Shown one piece after another: positions 30,979 through 40,950 of a stretch of 64,000 nucleotides of DNA. The translations under genes and the position numbers were made by a program. Each line of letters begins with the position of its first letter. Within the stretch, counting starts at the first letter, position 1. Location: contig CM055097.1 of the NCBI GenBank assembly GCA_029204225.1, forward strand, positions 75,351,848 through 75,415,847, read 5' to 3'. Under the pieces are notes generated by a model that was given only the letters and a program-made list of their open reading frames with translations, was not told where the DNA came from and made no database searches. Source of the DNA: Diphasiastrum complanatum. Lineage: Eukaryota; Streptophyta; Lycopodiopsida; Lycopodiales; Lycopodiaceae.

Positions 30979-32124
30979 AACAACAACCTATAAATCCGAA
31001 GGAGCATCAACCTGAGGAAGAGGACCCACGAATGGTGAAAGTGAAGCAGCAACTGATGTACTCTGAATGGAAAGAAGAGCTGCATCTTGAGCCTTTGGTA
31101 GGCTACGCATAAACTGCTTCCCAGTAACCAACTGATAGTCACCCTGGGAATCAATACCAGCAAGTGAATGATGTTGAGCAGCATGAGTAAAGGAAAGTGT
31201 CTGTTGAGAGAGATCCACAACAATAGTACCCAAGTGAAGAGAACCAGGCTGCACCAAAAATAATGTCATAGTGCTTCAGAGATGTGAACTCCAAAGCCAC
31301 CATCAAGTCCCTCAAATGACTGTGCATGCCAATATCCCTCCAAGTGAACCTGTGAGATCTTCCATGGCCCAAGCCAAACGATCTGTACCCTGTCGTCACT
31401 GAAATCTGCATTCCTGATGCAATACTGATACGGCAAATTGACTTGACTTATCCAGACTGGCTATTGAAGTATATCTCCTCGATGACAAACCTGATACACT
31501 ACTCCATAACTACAATGACTTGATCTGAAATGACTTACCAACTGCAAAACCCGTAGAACATCACACTTACCAATCACCAAGAGTCTCCAAAGTGTGATTA
31601 TTGACCCGTTCTTCATCTCTCGTGTGTCCCACACACACTTCGTCCAATGCAAGTCCGCTATCTTGCCCAATGGCTTCCACACCCGTGACCATCACAATGT
31701 GTGCACCTCCAAACTAACCCCCATTTCCCTCCAAACGAGAAATTTCCAAGTTGCAGATGCGTGTGTCAATGTAGCTATCACTTGATTGAACAATGCCACT
31801 GCCGATCATACCTGTGAGAGCGTTCCCCCAAACTGGGAAAAGAATGGGAACGAGCAACCTCAACACTGAGAGGCTGGGAAGCAGGAACATGTGTGGCACG
31901 AATCCTGGTGGAAATGTAACTGCCAATAAATGAATTTGTACTGCCTGTATCCACTAAAGCATTATACTCTCGCCCCGCATCTAGAATAATATGATCCACA
32001 AATGGAACAACATACGTAGGCATAATAACAGAAGCATCAACTGATAAGTTCTGGCCTAAATATGCATCTAGAAGAACTGCATACTCCTCTAGACGGGTAT
32101 CAACAAAATTAGCTAGTGAGTATA
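30979..32124 (-). pseudogene. B1 protease, interrupted
   Basis: The aspartic protease cuts the gag polyprotein. The frame at 32,023 reads MPTYVVPFVDHIILDAGREY NALVDTGSTNSFIGSYISTR, with an intact DTG active site and SHSF region. The protease end lies at 31,269-30,988: IVVDLSQQTLSFTHAAQHHS, LAGIDSQGDYQLVTGKQFMR SLPKAQ, closely like element A. Compared with B2, ~80 bp in the middle are replaced by ~550 bp of unrelated sequence (about 31,275-31,830), which breaks the frame. A TAG at about 30,988 stands where B2 has CAG, just before the filler. Upstream the frame runs back to the GTATA site where A is inserted. Confidence 0.75.
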
Positions 32125-32552
32125 AGTTACGACTAGAGCCACAGCTGATCTAGAGCTAAGCTATGAGCAAGACTTAAGCTATGAAAGCAGCACATAAGCA
32201 AGACTTAACCCTAGAAAGCAGGAAAGAGAGATGTTAAGGAGGCTAAAGAGAGAGATCAATATTATCAGCTGAATAACAAATGACAGTTTCCCTACTTATA
32301 GCCAAGAGGAAGCCCTAAAAGGAAGCTTCCGGTGGCTAGGGCCCAACTGGGAGGGAAAATAGTGCACCCTCCAAGAAGGCCCCCACTCTCCAGTAATATG
32401 TCCAAATGGCCTAATAATGAGTAGTAAGGCCAATGGCCAACCATATAGTCTAAGTGTCACTAATGAATAAAAAAGGGCCCAAGGCCTGCTTATGCATAAA
32501 GTAAAGTAATTGTAAATGGACGCGGCGAATGTAATGAGCCGAGTCCATAACT
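32125..32552 (-). repeat. 3' LTR of element A
   Basis: 428 bp with AGTTA...TAACT ends. It is shorter than its partner because of a ~14-bp deletion near 32,165 ('gaaagcatcacata' missing) and loss of 'ac' in 'gacacagtt'. The adjacent minus-strand purine tract is 'gtgccagggag'. Confidence 0.9.
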
Positions 32553-32589
32553 CTCCCTGGCACAAAAAATAGACCCAACTTTCAAAAAA

Positions 32590-32966
32590 CTGAATGAGAA
32601 TTCAAATAGCAACAAGCCCTGGTGCATCAACAGCTAGAACAACATCTGATGTAGAGGATTCAACAAGTGCAGCAAGAGCACGAGCCTGATCCGCAAGTGA
32701 TGGTGTATGATAAAAGACATCAATAGGCTCTCATGTGGCCTCCTCAATAGGACGACCATCCCACTGGACCAAAAACTGAATCTGCCGACGGCGTCGACTA
32801 TGGTATAGACGAACCTGTAATATAGCAGCAGGTAAAAATGGAAATAACTCTGGAGCAGTAGGAAACTCAACATCACAAGGAGTGTCATCCTCAATAGCAG
32901 CACATAATAAATTGACATGAAATACATCACAGGCGCGTGTGAAAGCAGGAAGCTGTAAGCGATGGA
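32590..32966 (-). pseudogene. Element A chromodomain and polyprotein tail
   Basis: Minus-strand reading gives HRLQLPAFTRACDVFHVNLL, DDTPCDVEFPTAPELFPFLP, AAILQVRLYHSRRRRQIQFL and VQWDGRPIEEAT, a stop in place of Trp, then EPIDVFYHTPSLADQA and an Ala/Ser/Val tail. This is the integrase tail (FHVNLL) running into a chromodomain (QFLVQWDG...EEAT-EP). The Trp codon TGG has become TGA. Only about 40 bp separate the end of this frame from the 3' LTR. Confidence 0.8.
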
Positions 32967-33110
32967 AGCTTCTACGTCAATACTTAAAAAACGAAACTTT
33001 CCAAGTTGTATTTCAAATTTTTGTTTTATCTATGTAGTTTGAAACCAAAATCTGACTTGAATGCTTGGTCATCTCTAGTTAGTGCATGATATATTTATCC
33101 TACTACTGAA
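32967..33110. other. ~140-bp AT-rich insertion in element A
   Basis: Between integrase text ending GPYRILEV and HRLQLPAFTR, where related elements need only a few residues, lies ~140 bp of AT-rich DNA with stops in all minus frames. No clear inverted termini or duplication are seen. It is unclassified. Confidence 0.45.
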
Positions 33111-34090
33111 CCTCCAAAATGCGATAAGGCCCATAATAACGTGGTGCAAGCTTCTCGGTAGAAGCATGGCCCTGGACAAAATGATGACGTGCAAACCGTA
33201 GGCGTAGATAAACCATATCTCCAAGCTGAAACTCAACATGGTGGCAGTGACGATCAACTGAGGTCTGATAACGCTGCTGAACATGCTGTAAATGAGAACT
33301 AGCCCGGGTAATAAGCTCTCGAGCACCTGATAGAAAAGATGCAAGTGTGACTGGTGTATCCTCAGGAGGGAGAGGAATGCCAGGTAAAAGTGGTGCATAG
33401 CCATGAGATAATAAAAATGGTGAGACACCTGTGCTGGTACTAACAGAGCTATTATAGCTATACTCTGCTAAACTTAAATGCTGATCTCAATTCTTCCCAG
33501 AAGGAGTAACAAAATGGCGTAAATAATCCTCAAGGATCCTGTTAAGGACCTCAGACTGCCCATCGGAAGTAGAACGATAAGCAGAACCCATAAAAAGCTG
33601 TACATCCCATATACGCATAAGCTCTGTCCAGAATATAGATGTAAACATACTATCCCGATCAGAAAGGATAGTACGAGGAAATCCATGCAGGCAGAAAATC
33701 TCTAATAGGAACAAACGTGCACACTGCTCTGCTGTGATAGTACTGCGAACTGGTATAAAATGTGCCTGTTTTGAGAACCTGTCAACTACCACCATACATC
33801 AATCGTGACCACGCTGGGTATGGGGAAGGCCACGCATAAAGTCCATAGATATATCAGTCCACTGGCGATGAGGAATAGGCCAACTCTGGAGCAAACCAGC
33901 AGACTTAGCACGAGAGTACTTATTACGAAGACAGAAAGGGCAGGTACGAATAAGTACAGCAAGCTCAGATCGAAGAGAGGGCCAATAGAAATGGTCTTTG
34001 GTACGAGCATAAGACTTCTGAAAACCAAAGTGACCCCCAACAGGAGAGGAATGAGCATCCGACAACAATTGGGAACGGATACCCAATGAA
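33111..34090 (-). pseudogene. Element A integrase
   Basis: The zinc-binding part (34,086-33,799) reads [40 protein letters not shown] and FCLRNK, with H-H-C-C all present. The core has [17 protein letters not shown] (first Asp), a TGA near 33,800, [27 protein letters not shown] (second Asp) and STSDGQSEVLNRILEDYLRH (Glu). The tail reads LASFLSGARELITRASSHLQ, then RLRFARHHFVQGHASTEKL and APRYYGPYRILEV, the GPY module. The catalytic triad is intact. One stop at the Asp-Asp spacer and another after SGKN disable the frame. Confidence 0.9.
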
Positions 34091-34913
34091 CTAGGAATAC
34101 AAAGAGAACCAAACGATAAAGACGGTTGTCAACAATGGAGTAAACCTGATGAGAACGGGACGAAACAGGTGGGGCAGAACTACAAACATCACGAAAATCA
34201 GAACATGTAAGGTATGCTACAGGTAGATCATCAAACCATGAGGAATAGTAGAAATGAGTGTAATTCAACAAAGCTGGAAGACGAGATAATGCATCAGCAG
34301 CAGTGTTAGCACAACCAGGACGATACAATATGGAAAAATTAAAAGACTGTAAAAACTGCAACCAACAAAATTGACGATCACTAAGGTCACGTTGAGAAAA
34401 CAGATAACGTAAAGACTGGTGATTAGTAATAATGTCAAATGGAACTCGATAAAGATAATGACGCCACTTCTTAAGAGCATAGATAATAGCAAGAAGCTCT
34501 TTCTCATGCACAGAATAACGTAGCTCATAAGAGCGAAGACGACGCGACTCATAAGCAATAATGCATTGTGACTGGCGTTCGTTAGAAGGGTGCATCCTGA
34601 TTTGGTAATATCCAGAATGAAGGTCTATCTTGGAAAAGATTTTAGAGGTACCAAGCTGGTCAAAGAGGTCATCCATGTGTGGAATAGGGTACTGATTACG
34701 AATAGTCAACTTATTTAAAGCACGATAATCAATACAAAGACGTTTGGTACCATCTTTCTTACTAACAAGGAGAACAGGGGCACCAAAAGGGCTGTGACTA
34801 GGAACAATGAGACTTTGATCTAACAAGGCAGTAATATGGAGCTCAAGCTCATCACGCTCAGATCGAGACATACGATAAGGGGGACGGGAAGGAGGAGCAG
34901 AACCAGGACACAA
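34091..34913 (-). pseudogene. Element A reverse transcriptase-RNase H with internal deletion
   Basis: The frame reads [50 protein letters not shown] and [19 protein letters not shown], then jumps in frame to [50 protein letters not shown] and [14 protein letters not shown]. The normal FGLTNAP and YLDD palm region, the thumb and the first RNase H Asp are missing, a loss of roughly 170-200 residues compared with G1. The element therefore cannot make cDNA. After ...[19 protein letters not shown] the frame shifts into the integrase. Confidence 0.9.
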
Positions 34914-35400
34914 GTCAATATGATGGTTCAGAGATCACCTGAGGAACAGCTGCTGGAGTAGAAACTGGAGGAACTGGTACTGCCCGCTGAACACATAACT
35001 AGGCTGCACAATGAGCCTTTGGCAGGCTGCGAATAAACTGCTTCCCAGTAATCGACTGGAACTCTCCCTGAGAATCAATGCCAACAAGTGAGTGTGTAAC
35101 TGCATCATGTACAAATGTCAATGTCTGTTGTGTCAAGTCCATTGTAACGGCTCCAAGAGATGCAAACCAATCAGCACCAAGGATAAGATCATAACGCTCC
35201 AAAGAGGAATAATGTAAAGATCTGCCTGTCCAGAAAAATCTCCAATGCGGTATGGTAAACGCTGAAACATTTGAGAACAAGGAAAGAATGGGAACTGGCA
35301 ACCTCAACTGTGAGAGGCCGTGAAGCAGGAACAGGTGAAGCACGGATCCGACTAGTGATATAACTGCTAATAAAAGAATGAGTGCTGCCAGTATCAACTA
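34914..35400 (-). pseudogene. Element A protease C-terminal part
   Basis: Minus-strand text RYDLILGADWFASLGAVTMD, LTQQTLTFVHDAVTHSLVGI and DSQGEFQSITGKQFIRSLPK matches the protease end and linker of B1 and B2. It follows the DTG-containing part (see gag-protease entry) after a frameshift near 35,270. The linker to the reverse transcriptase (34,914-35,000) has stops. Confidence 0.75.
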
Positions 35401-36684
35401 AAGCAATATACTCACGACCTGTAATACGTACACGTAACCGAATGGAACGAGGACCAGGACGCCCTGTCCAAGTAGCATAGGCACGCTGAGCATGGCAAGT
35501 AGCAGGAAGTAAATTAGTGGAAGGCTCAGAGGATAGGTCAGGCTCATTGGAAATATGAATGTAGATATCAGAATCATCTGGAGTAGTGCCCTCATGGTAA
35601 AAAACGGCAGTAGTAGTAGGGAGAGGCTGACGGCAAACACGGGCAAAATGGTCAGGACTCTTACAACGAAAGTAAAGACGCTTCTGCTGAAGGTCAGCGA
35701 ACTCTGCAGACGTGTAACGTCGGACAAAAGCAGGTCGAGGAGTCGGAGGACGAGGAGACGAAAGGACAATGGAGAGAGTTGGAACAGAAGGGACAGGTGT
35801 AGGGGTGGACGTACCGGGAAAAGATGAAGCAGAAGGACGGGGTCGGGTGAAGTGAAAAGGAAGGGTGTCAGAGTACTTATGCTGTAAAGTACTGGCAAGA
35901 GACATCGCCTTAAGTTGGGAGGACGGAAGGAAGAAACATCATAACGTAAAGCACCACGAAGCCCAGCAATGTAACGAGAAATAAGCTCAGTGGGCTGTAG
36001 ATTTGTGAAAAGATAAGAAAGCTCCATAAACTGATCTGTATAAGAAGCAAGGTCACTGGTCTGAGTGAGACTACGGAATGTATCACGTTGGCGGTCGAGC
36101 CACTGAGGATCAATCATAACATGACGGAGGTCACGGCAAAAGATATGCCATAAATGGAGCCCTTCCCGATCAGGATCAGCTCGATAAACTCGCCACCACG
36201 TGGCGACGCATCCATCTAAATGTAAAGCAGCCAACTAGATCTTATGAGGATCAGTCTCAGGGTAGATCTGAAAATATGTGTCAAGCTTAGCAAACCAATT
36301 CTCTAATAAGTTCCCGTCAGAGGAACCGGAATAGGTAGCAAGCTGTACCCTATCACGAAAGTCTCGAGCAAAGTGTGGCTCAGGAAGTGGGGGACGTGAA
36401 AAGAAATCTGGAGGTGGGTTAGGTGGAAAAAACGGTCCACCACCAGGCGGACTAGCAAAGGAAGATGGAAATCCCAATGGAGGGGGAGTCCCAAATGAAG
36501 GAAAAACAGGAGCTTTGCCAGGACCATGAGGCTGTAAAGAATCAATCTGTGACTGCATAGTAGCAAAGCCCGTCATAACTGTATTGAAGCGATGAACGAG
36601 GCCAAAAAGGGTCTCATCCATGCGACGAAACTGATCGGATAAGGTTTCCTGAGTAGTCTCACTCGGGGTAGGTGAATGTGCCAT
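35189..36684 (-). pseudogene. Element A gag and protease active site
   Basis: Gag starts MAHSPTPSETTQETLSDQFR at 36,684. A Pro-rich stretch (PSFGTPPPLGFPSSFASPPG) follows, then RDRVQLATYSGSSDGNLLEN WFAKLDTYFQIYPETDPHK, a TAG at 36,235-36,237, and AALHLDGCVATWWRVYRADP with the usual gag helix LASYTDQFMELSYLF. B1 has CAG at the TAG site. A one-base shift near 35,910 moves to the frame with MSLASTLQHKYSDTLP, the knuckle YFRCKSPDHFARVC (first Cys lost) and the protease start ITGREYIALVDTGSTHSFIS. Gag would form particles and the protease would process them. Confidence 0.9.
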
Positions 36685-36809
36685 AATGATAGTGGAAGGA
36701 ATAGACGAAAACTTGAGGGAGCAGACTCTTGTCGTTACCCCAAATTAGCCTATTACAACCAATATTATCACAACTAAGAAAGGGCAGCAATTAACAATTG
36801 AAAAAGTGG

Positions 36810-37349
36810 GAAACGAAGGCTGTAAAAATGCGCTGGACAGCCAGGGGAAAATGTCAATTTGAAAGATCAAACGGAGTCGGAATTCCGTGAAATGTGGTGA
36901 AGAATGGGCGCTGGACAGCCTTTTGATAAGCCGTAAAAGATATGGCTGGAAACGGAGAAAAAAAAAAGGCAAAAGTGACAAGTCGGAAGTGCTGGGGCAA
37001 CGATGTACAGGTTGAAGAATTTTGGCGGTTTGGAATAACAAATGATGTCGGAATTGGGTAATTCTTGGATGAGGATGGGCGCTGGACAGTCTAGGAACTG
37101 ATTGTGGAAGATGGCTGCAAACTGGAAAAATATCGGATGAAAGTGAAGGTCGGAAGGCAGGGACAACGATGGAAGGAAGGAGGAGGAGCGCTGGGCAGCA
37201 AGGAAGAGAGGGGGCAAGGCAGGGGGATTTTGGACAGGAAGGAGTGGAAGGAGCAGGGCTGTCAAGGCAGCAATGGAGCTGTAGGAACAGCGATGGAGGA
37301 GCAAGGCAAGGCAACAATTTTTTTTTTTCCAGATTGTGCTCAGGAAAGT
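36810..37349 (-). repeat. Element A leader with four core repeats
   Basis: The untranslated leader has four copies of a core GCGCTGGACAGCC-type word (plus-strand reading) at about 36,831, 36,908, 37,079 and 37,188, spaced roughly 75-170 bp. Intervening text includes 'aaagatggctgga' variants and 'tcggaattgggtaatt'. B1 has an expanded array in the same place. Confidence 0.75.
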
Positions 37350-37361
37350 GCTCTGATACCA
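37350..37361 (-). promoter_or_regulatory. Primer binding site of element A
   Basis: The minus strand reads TGGTATCAGAGC immediately after the LTR end CGTAACT. The perfect abutment supports the AGTTA...TAACT ends. Confidence 0.95.
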
Positions 37362-37804
37362 AGTTACGAATAGAGCCACAACTGATCTAGAGCTAAGCTA
37401 TGAAAGCATCACATAAGCAAGACTTAACCCTTGAAAGCAACACATAAGCAAGACTTAACCCTAGAAAGTAGGAAAGAGAGAGATTAAGGAGGCTAAAGAG
37501 AGAGATCAATATCATCAGCTGAATAACAAATGACACAGTTTCCCTACTTATAGGCAAGAGGAAGCCCTAAAAGGAAGCTTCCGGTGGCTAGGGCCCAACT
37601 GGGAGGGTAAATAGTGCGCCCTCCAAGAAGGCCCCCACTCTCCAGTAATATGTCCAAATGGCCTAATAATGAGTAATAAGACCAAAGGCCAACCATATAG
37701 TCTAAGTGTCACTAATGAATAAAAAAGGACCCAAGGCCTGCTTATGCATAAAGTAAAGTAAATGTAAATGGACGCGGCGAATGTAATGAGCCGAGTCCAT
37801 AACT
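37362..37804 (-). repeat. 5' LTR of element A
   Basis: 443 bp. On the minus strand it begins AGTTATGGACTCGG and ends ATTCGTAACT. A TATA-like box CCTATAAGTAGG lies at about 37,543-37,553 on the minus strand, about 180 bp from the LTR end. It would serve as the element promoter. Confidence 0.9.
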
Positions 37805-38400
37805 GTATACAATAGGACCATCATGAAATGTATGATTGTATGCCATATGGAGATTTATTGGAGTAGCCAAAGCATCTGAAACCGTAGACCCATGAATAAG
37901 GAGCATAGGCAACAACATCTATAGCATGGCGCTCAGGAACACGAGTAGCATCAACATACTCAACAACAATATCAAAGCATGAAACAACATCGTCAATAGG
38001 ATCATAGCATGCTATGTCAGTATCAAGGACCATATCAGCCGCAACCTGTATATGTGAATCAGCATCAGTAGGAACCTATATATGTGACTCTGACTCACTA
38101 TGGGATACAATCACGAGCTCAGGTAGATCAATAACTATCTCAAGTAAATCAGGCAACTCGCTCAAACTGTGTGATATAGGATCCTGAAGGTCAGCGAATT
38201 CTGCAGATGTGTAACGTCGGACAAAAGCAGGTCGAGGGTCCACAATGCAAGGAACTGGAACTGAAGGGGCAGGTGTAGGGGTGGACATAGCGGGAAAAGA
38301 TGAAGTAGAAGGACGAGGTTGGGAGAAGCGGGAAGGAAGGATGTTAGAGTACTTGTGCTGTAAAGTATTGGCAAGAGACATCGCCTCAACAAGTGTGGCA
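37805..38400 (-). pseudogene. B1 acidic segment replacing the gag zinc knuckle
   Basis: After the shared gag words RPAFVRRYTSAEFADLQ the B frame departs from A. Where A has the CCHC knuckle, B1 reads DPISHSLSELPDLLEIVIDL PELVIVSHSESESHI and then MVLDTDIACYDPIDDVVSCF DIVVEYVDATRVPERHAIDV. It is rich in Asp, Glu and Val and has no Cys-His pattern. The same segment is in B2 (44,565-45,000). It continues to the GTATA site and, on the far side of A, into the protease. Function is unknown. Nucleocapsid knuckles normally bind element RNA, so RNA packaging may rely on something else. Confidence 0.65.
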
Positions 38401-39147
38401 CATCGTAACGTAAGGCACCACGAAGCCCAACAATGTAACGAGAAATAAGCTCAGTGGGTAGTAGATCTGTGAAAAGATAAGACAACTCCATAAACTGATT
38501 CGTATACAAAGCAAGGTCACTGGTCTGAGTGAGAATACGGAATGTATCACGTTGGCGGTCGAGCCACTGAGAATCAATCATAGCATGACGGAGGTCACGG
38601 CGAAAGGTATGCCATATATGGAGCCCTTCCCGATCAGGATCAGCTCAATAAACTTGCCACCACGTGGCAGCGTGTCCATCTAAGTGTAAAGCAGCCAACT
38701 GGATCTTCTGAGGATCAGTCTTAGGGTAGATCTGAAAATATGTGTCAAGCTTAGCAAACCAATTTTCTAATAAGTTCCCGTCAGAGGAACTGGAATAGGT
38801 AGCAAGCTGTACCCTATCACGAAAGTCTCGAGCAAAGTGTGGCTAGGGAACTGGGGGACGTGGAAAGAAACCAGGAGGTGGGTTAGGTGGAATGAACGGT
38901 CCATCACCAGGCTGACTAGCAGAAGAAGATGGAAATCCAAATGGAGGGGAGTCCCAAATGAAAGAAAGACAGGAGCTTTTCCAGGACCATGAGGCTGTAA
39001 AGAATCAATATGTGACTGCATAGTAGGAAAGCCGGTCATAACTGTATCGAAGCGAAGAATGAGGCCAGAAAGGGTTTCATCCATGCGTCGAAACTGATCG
39101 GATAAGTTTTCCTGAACAGTTTCACTCGGGGTAGGTGAATGTGCCAT
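38401..39147 (-). pseudogene. B1 gag
   Basis: Gag starts MAHSPTPSETVQENLSDQFR at 39,147 and continues MDETLSGLILRFDTVMTGFP. A frameshift after GKAPVFLSFGTP changes register. In other frames the capsid helices are preserved, e.g. MIDSQWLDRQRDTFRILTQT and LALYTNQFMELSYLF from 38,581. The QLAALHLDG region has CAG where A has a TAG. A further shift lies near 38,390. The block is about 90 percent like A gag by eye, which supports recent common descent. Confidence 0.85.
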
Positions 39148-39269
39148 AATGATAGTGGAAAGAATAGACGAAAACTTGAGAGAGCGGACTCTTGTCATCA
39201 CCCCAAATTAGTCTATTAAAACCAATATTATCACAACTAAGAAAGGGCAGCAATCAGCAAATGGAAAAA

Positions 39270-40094
39270 GTGAAAATGAAGGCTGTAAAAATGCGCTGGA
39301 CAGCCAGGAGGGAAATGTCAAATTGGAATATCAAACGGAGTTGGAATTTCGTGAAATGTAGTTGAGGCTTGGCGTTGGAGAGCCTTTTGATAAACTGTGA
39401 AAGATGGCTGGAAACGGATAAAATAATAGGCGAAAGTGACAAGTTGGAAGGGTTGGGGCAGCGATGAACATGCTGCAGGATTTTGGCAATTTGGAGTAGC
39501 AAACGATTACGGAATTGGGTGATTTTTGGATAGGAGGCTAAAGAGAGAGAGAGAGAGCTGAAGATCCAAGTTGAAAATGGGTGCTGGGCAGCAGCTAGTA
39601 AGATCCACAAATGTCCTGCAGCATGATGGAAAAACTACTGAAAATGGTGATGAAGTAGAGCGCTGAACAGCCTCCAAACAATCAGCAAAATGGACAGCAA
39701 ATCGGTGGAGAAATCCGTCGAAGATGGCAAGGTGGTAGGGCGCTGGGCAGTAGCGCACATAACCTGAAAAAAAAAAATGGAGAAAACCGCTGAAAATGGT
39801 GATGAAGTGGGGCGTTGGACAGCCTCCAATCAAGCCACGAAATGGGCAGCAAATCGGTGGAGAAAATCGACGAAAGTGACAAGGTTGTAGGGCGTTGGCC
39901 AGCCTCTACCAAATCTGGAAAAATGATGGAAATCTAATGATATCGACGAAAGTGATGGGTTAGTAGGGTGCTGGACAACCTCTACTAAATCTGAAAAAAC
40001 GATGGAAGTCTGATGAAAAAATCGACAAAAGTGATGGGTTAGTAGGGCGCTGGACAGCCTCTACTAAATCTGAAAAAGTAGTGCATAGGAAAGT
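39270..40094 (-). repeat. B1 leader with nine core repeats
   Basis: Nine copies of the GCGCTGGACAGCC-type core occur at about 39,293, 39,372, 39,581, 39,660, 39,740, 39,813, 39,892, 39,967 and 40,047. From 39,580 onward they form a tandem array with ~75-80 bp spacing and shared text like 'aaatctggaaaaatgatgga' and 'aagtgatgggttagtagg'. Element A has only four. The primer site TGGTATCAGAGC follows at 40,095-40,106 on the minus strand. Confidence 0.8.
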
Positions 40095-40106
40095 GCTCTG
40101 ATACCA

Positions 40107-40549
40107 AGTTACGAATAGAGCCACAGCTGATCTAGAGCTAAGCTATGAAAGCATCACATAAGCAAGACTTAAGCTATGGAAGCAGCACATAAGCAAGACT
40201 TAACCCTAGAAAGCAGGAAAGAGAGAGATTAAGGAGACTAAAGAGAGAGATCAATATCATCAGCTGAATAACAAATGACACAATTTCCCTACTTATAGCC
40301 AAGAGGAAGCCCTAAAAGGAAGCTTCCGGTGGCTAGGGCCCAACTGGGAGGGAAAATAGTGCGCCCTCCAAGAAGGCCCCCACTCTCCAGTAATATGTCC
40401 AAATGGCCTAATAATGAAGAATAAGGCCAAAGGCCAACCATATAGTCTAAGTGTCACTAATGAATAAAAAAGGGCCCAAGGCCTGCTTATGCATAAAGTA
40501 AAGGAAATGTAAATGGATGCGGCAAATGTAATGAGCCGAGTCCATAACT
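40107..40549 (-). repeat. 5' LTR of B1
   Basis: 443 bp, AGTTA...TAACT ends, flanked on the right by the CAGAG duplication. The minus-strand TATA-like box GCTATAAGTAGG is at about 40,289-40,299. Confidence 0.9.
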
Positions 40550-40554
40550 CAGAG

Positions 40555-40950
40555 ATTGAAGGTGGAAATAAAACAAAGAGACCATTGATATGTGTTAAAG
40601 CTGGCCACGGGATCGGAAAGTCAAATATGGGATCAAATAGTTGCACGTCTACCATTGCAAATTCAAGCCTATAAGATTAAGTTACTCTTTCACGTCATGA
40701 ATTTGAATAAAGTAGACGAAAAACTTGGTAAAGATTGGCTCTACGAGGTAATAAGTCCTTAAAGAAAAACTATGTAACTCGCAGTTTGTCGTTTTTGAAT
40801 AATGGCTCTCTCATAGAGCTTAATGGAAATGTGAATATTTCTTCTCCTTATATTCTTTCTGCTTTGGAAACGGTCTTGTTGATTGTCATTCCTATTTATG
40901 CTGGTTAAGAGATTTAACATGCGGAATGCAATTTACGAAATTACAATATG
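40555..40950 (+). pseudogene. Element C protease, resumed after B1
   Basis: Joining 28,369 to 40,555 restores the frame NSKLLQRLKVEIKQ...LATGSESQIWDQIV, then ARLPLQIQAYKIKLLFHVMN LNKVD and DWLYEV, a gypsy protease C-terminal half (compare 'DVVLGxxWL'). Stops interrupt it. After ~40,760 a weaker frame reads SLSFLNNGSLIELNGNVNIS. No reverse transcriptase of this element is seen before the host block resumes near 41,285, although a purine-rich 'aaggggaggaga' near 40,968 could be its polypurine tract. Confidence 0.7.

Larger units (their letters stand above)
32125..37804 (-). mobile_element. Element A: Ty3/gypsy chromovirus inserted in B1
   Basis: The 5,680-bp element is flanked by GTATA at 32,120-32,124 and 37,805-37,809, and B2 shows the uninterrupted site ('gagtatacaatagg', near 44,633). 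Minus-strand order: 5' LTR 37,362-37,804, primer site, leader repeats, gag, protease, reverse transcriptase, RNase H, integrase, chromodomain, 3' LTR 32,125-32,552. LTRs, gag, protease end and chromodomain are closely related to those of B1 and B2. It has a stop and frameshift in gag, a large deletion in the reverse transcriptase, further stops, and a short insertion before the chromodomain, so it is not autonomous now. Confidence 0.92.
28370..40549 (-). mobile_element. Element B1: non-autonomous chromodomain gypsy element, containing element A
   Basis: B1 is bounded by a perfect duplication CAGAG (28,365-28,369 and 40,550-40,554). Its 3' LTR is on the left (28,370-28,812) and its 5' LTR on the right (40,107-40,549). 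Element A (32,125-37,804) is inserted in it with its own duplication GTATA. Without A, B1 is about 6.5 kb. In minus-strand order it holds leader with repeats, gag, an acidic segment, protease with DTG, unrelated filler, a chromodomain and the 3' LTR. No reverse transcriptase, RNase H or integrase is present. About 16 differences over ~440 bp separate its LTRs by eye, so it is fairly young compared with its surroundings. Confidence 0.88.

Noticed and set aside
33786-34913. Long 375-codon frame that might be an intact polymerase
   Set aside because: It lacks YLDD and the first RNase H Asp because of an internal deletion, and its last ~100 codons are integrase sequence read in the wrong frame.
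32125-40549. Reading the four LTRs as a tandem array made by unequal recombination
   Set aside because: GTATA flanks A and CAGAG flanks B1, and B2 shows the intact A target, so nested insertion explains everything without recombination.
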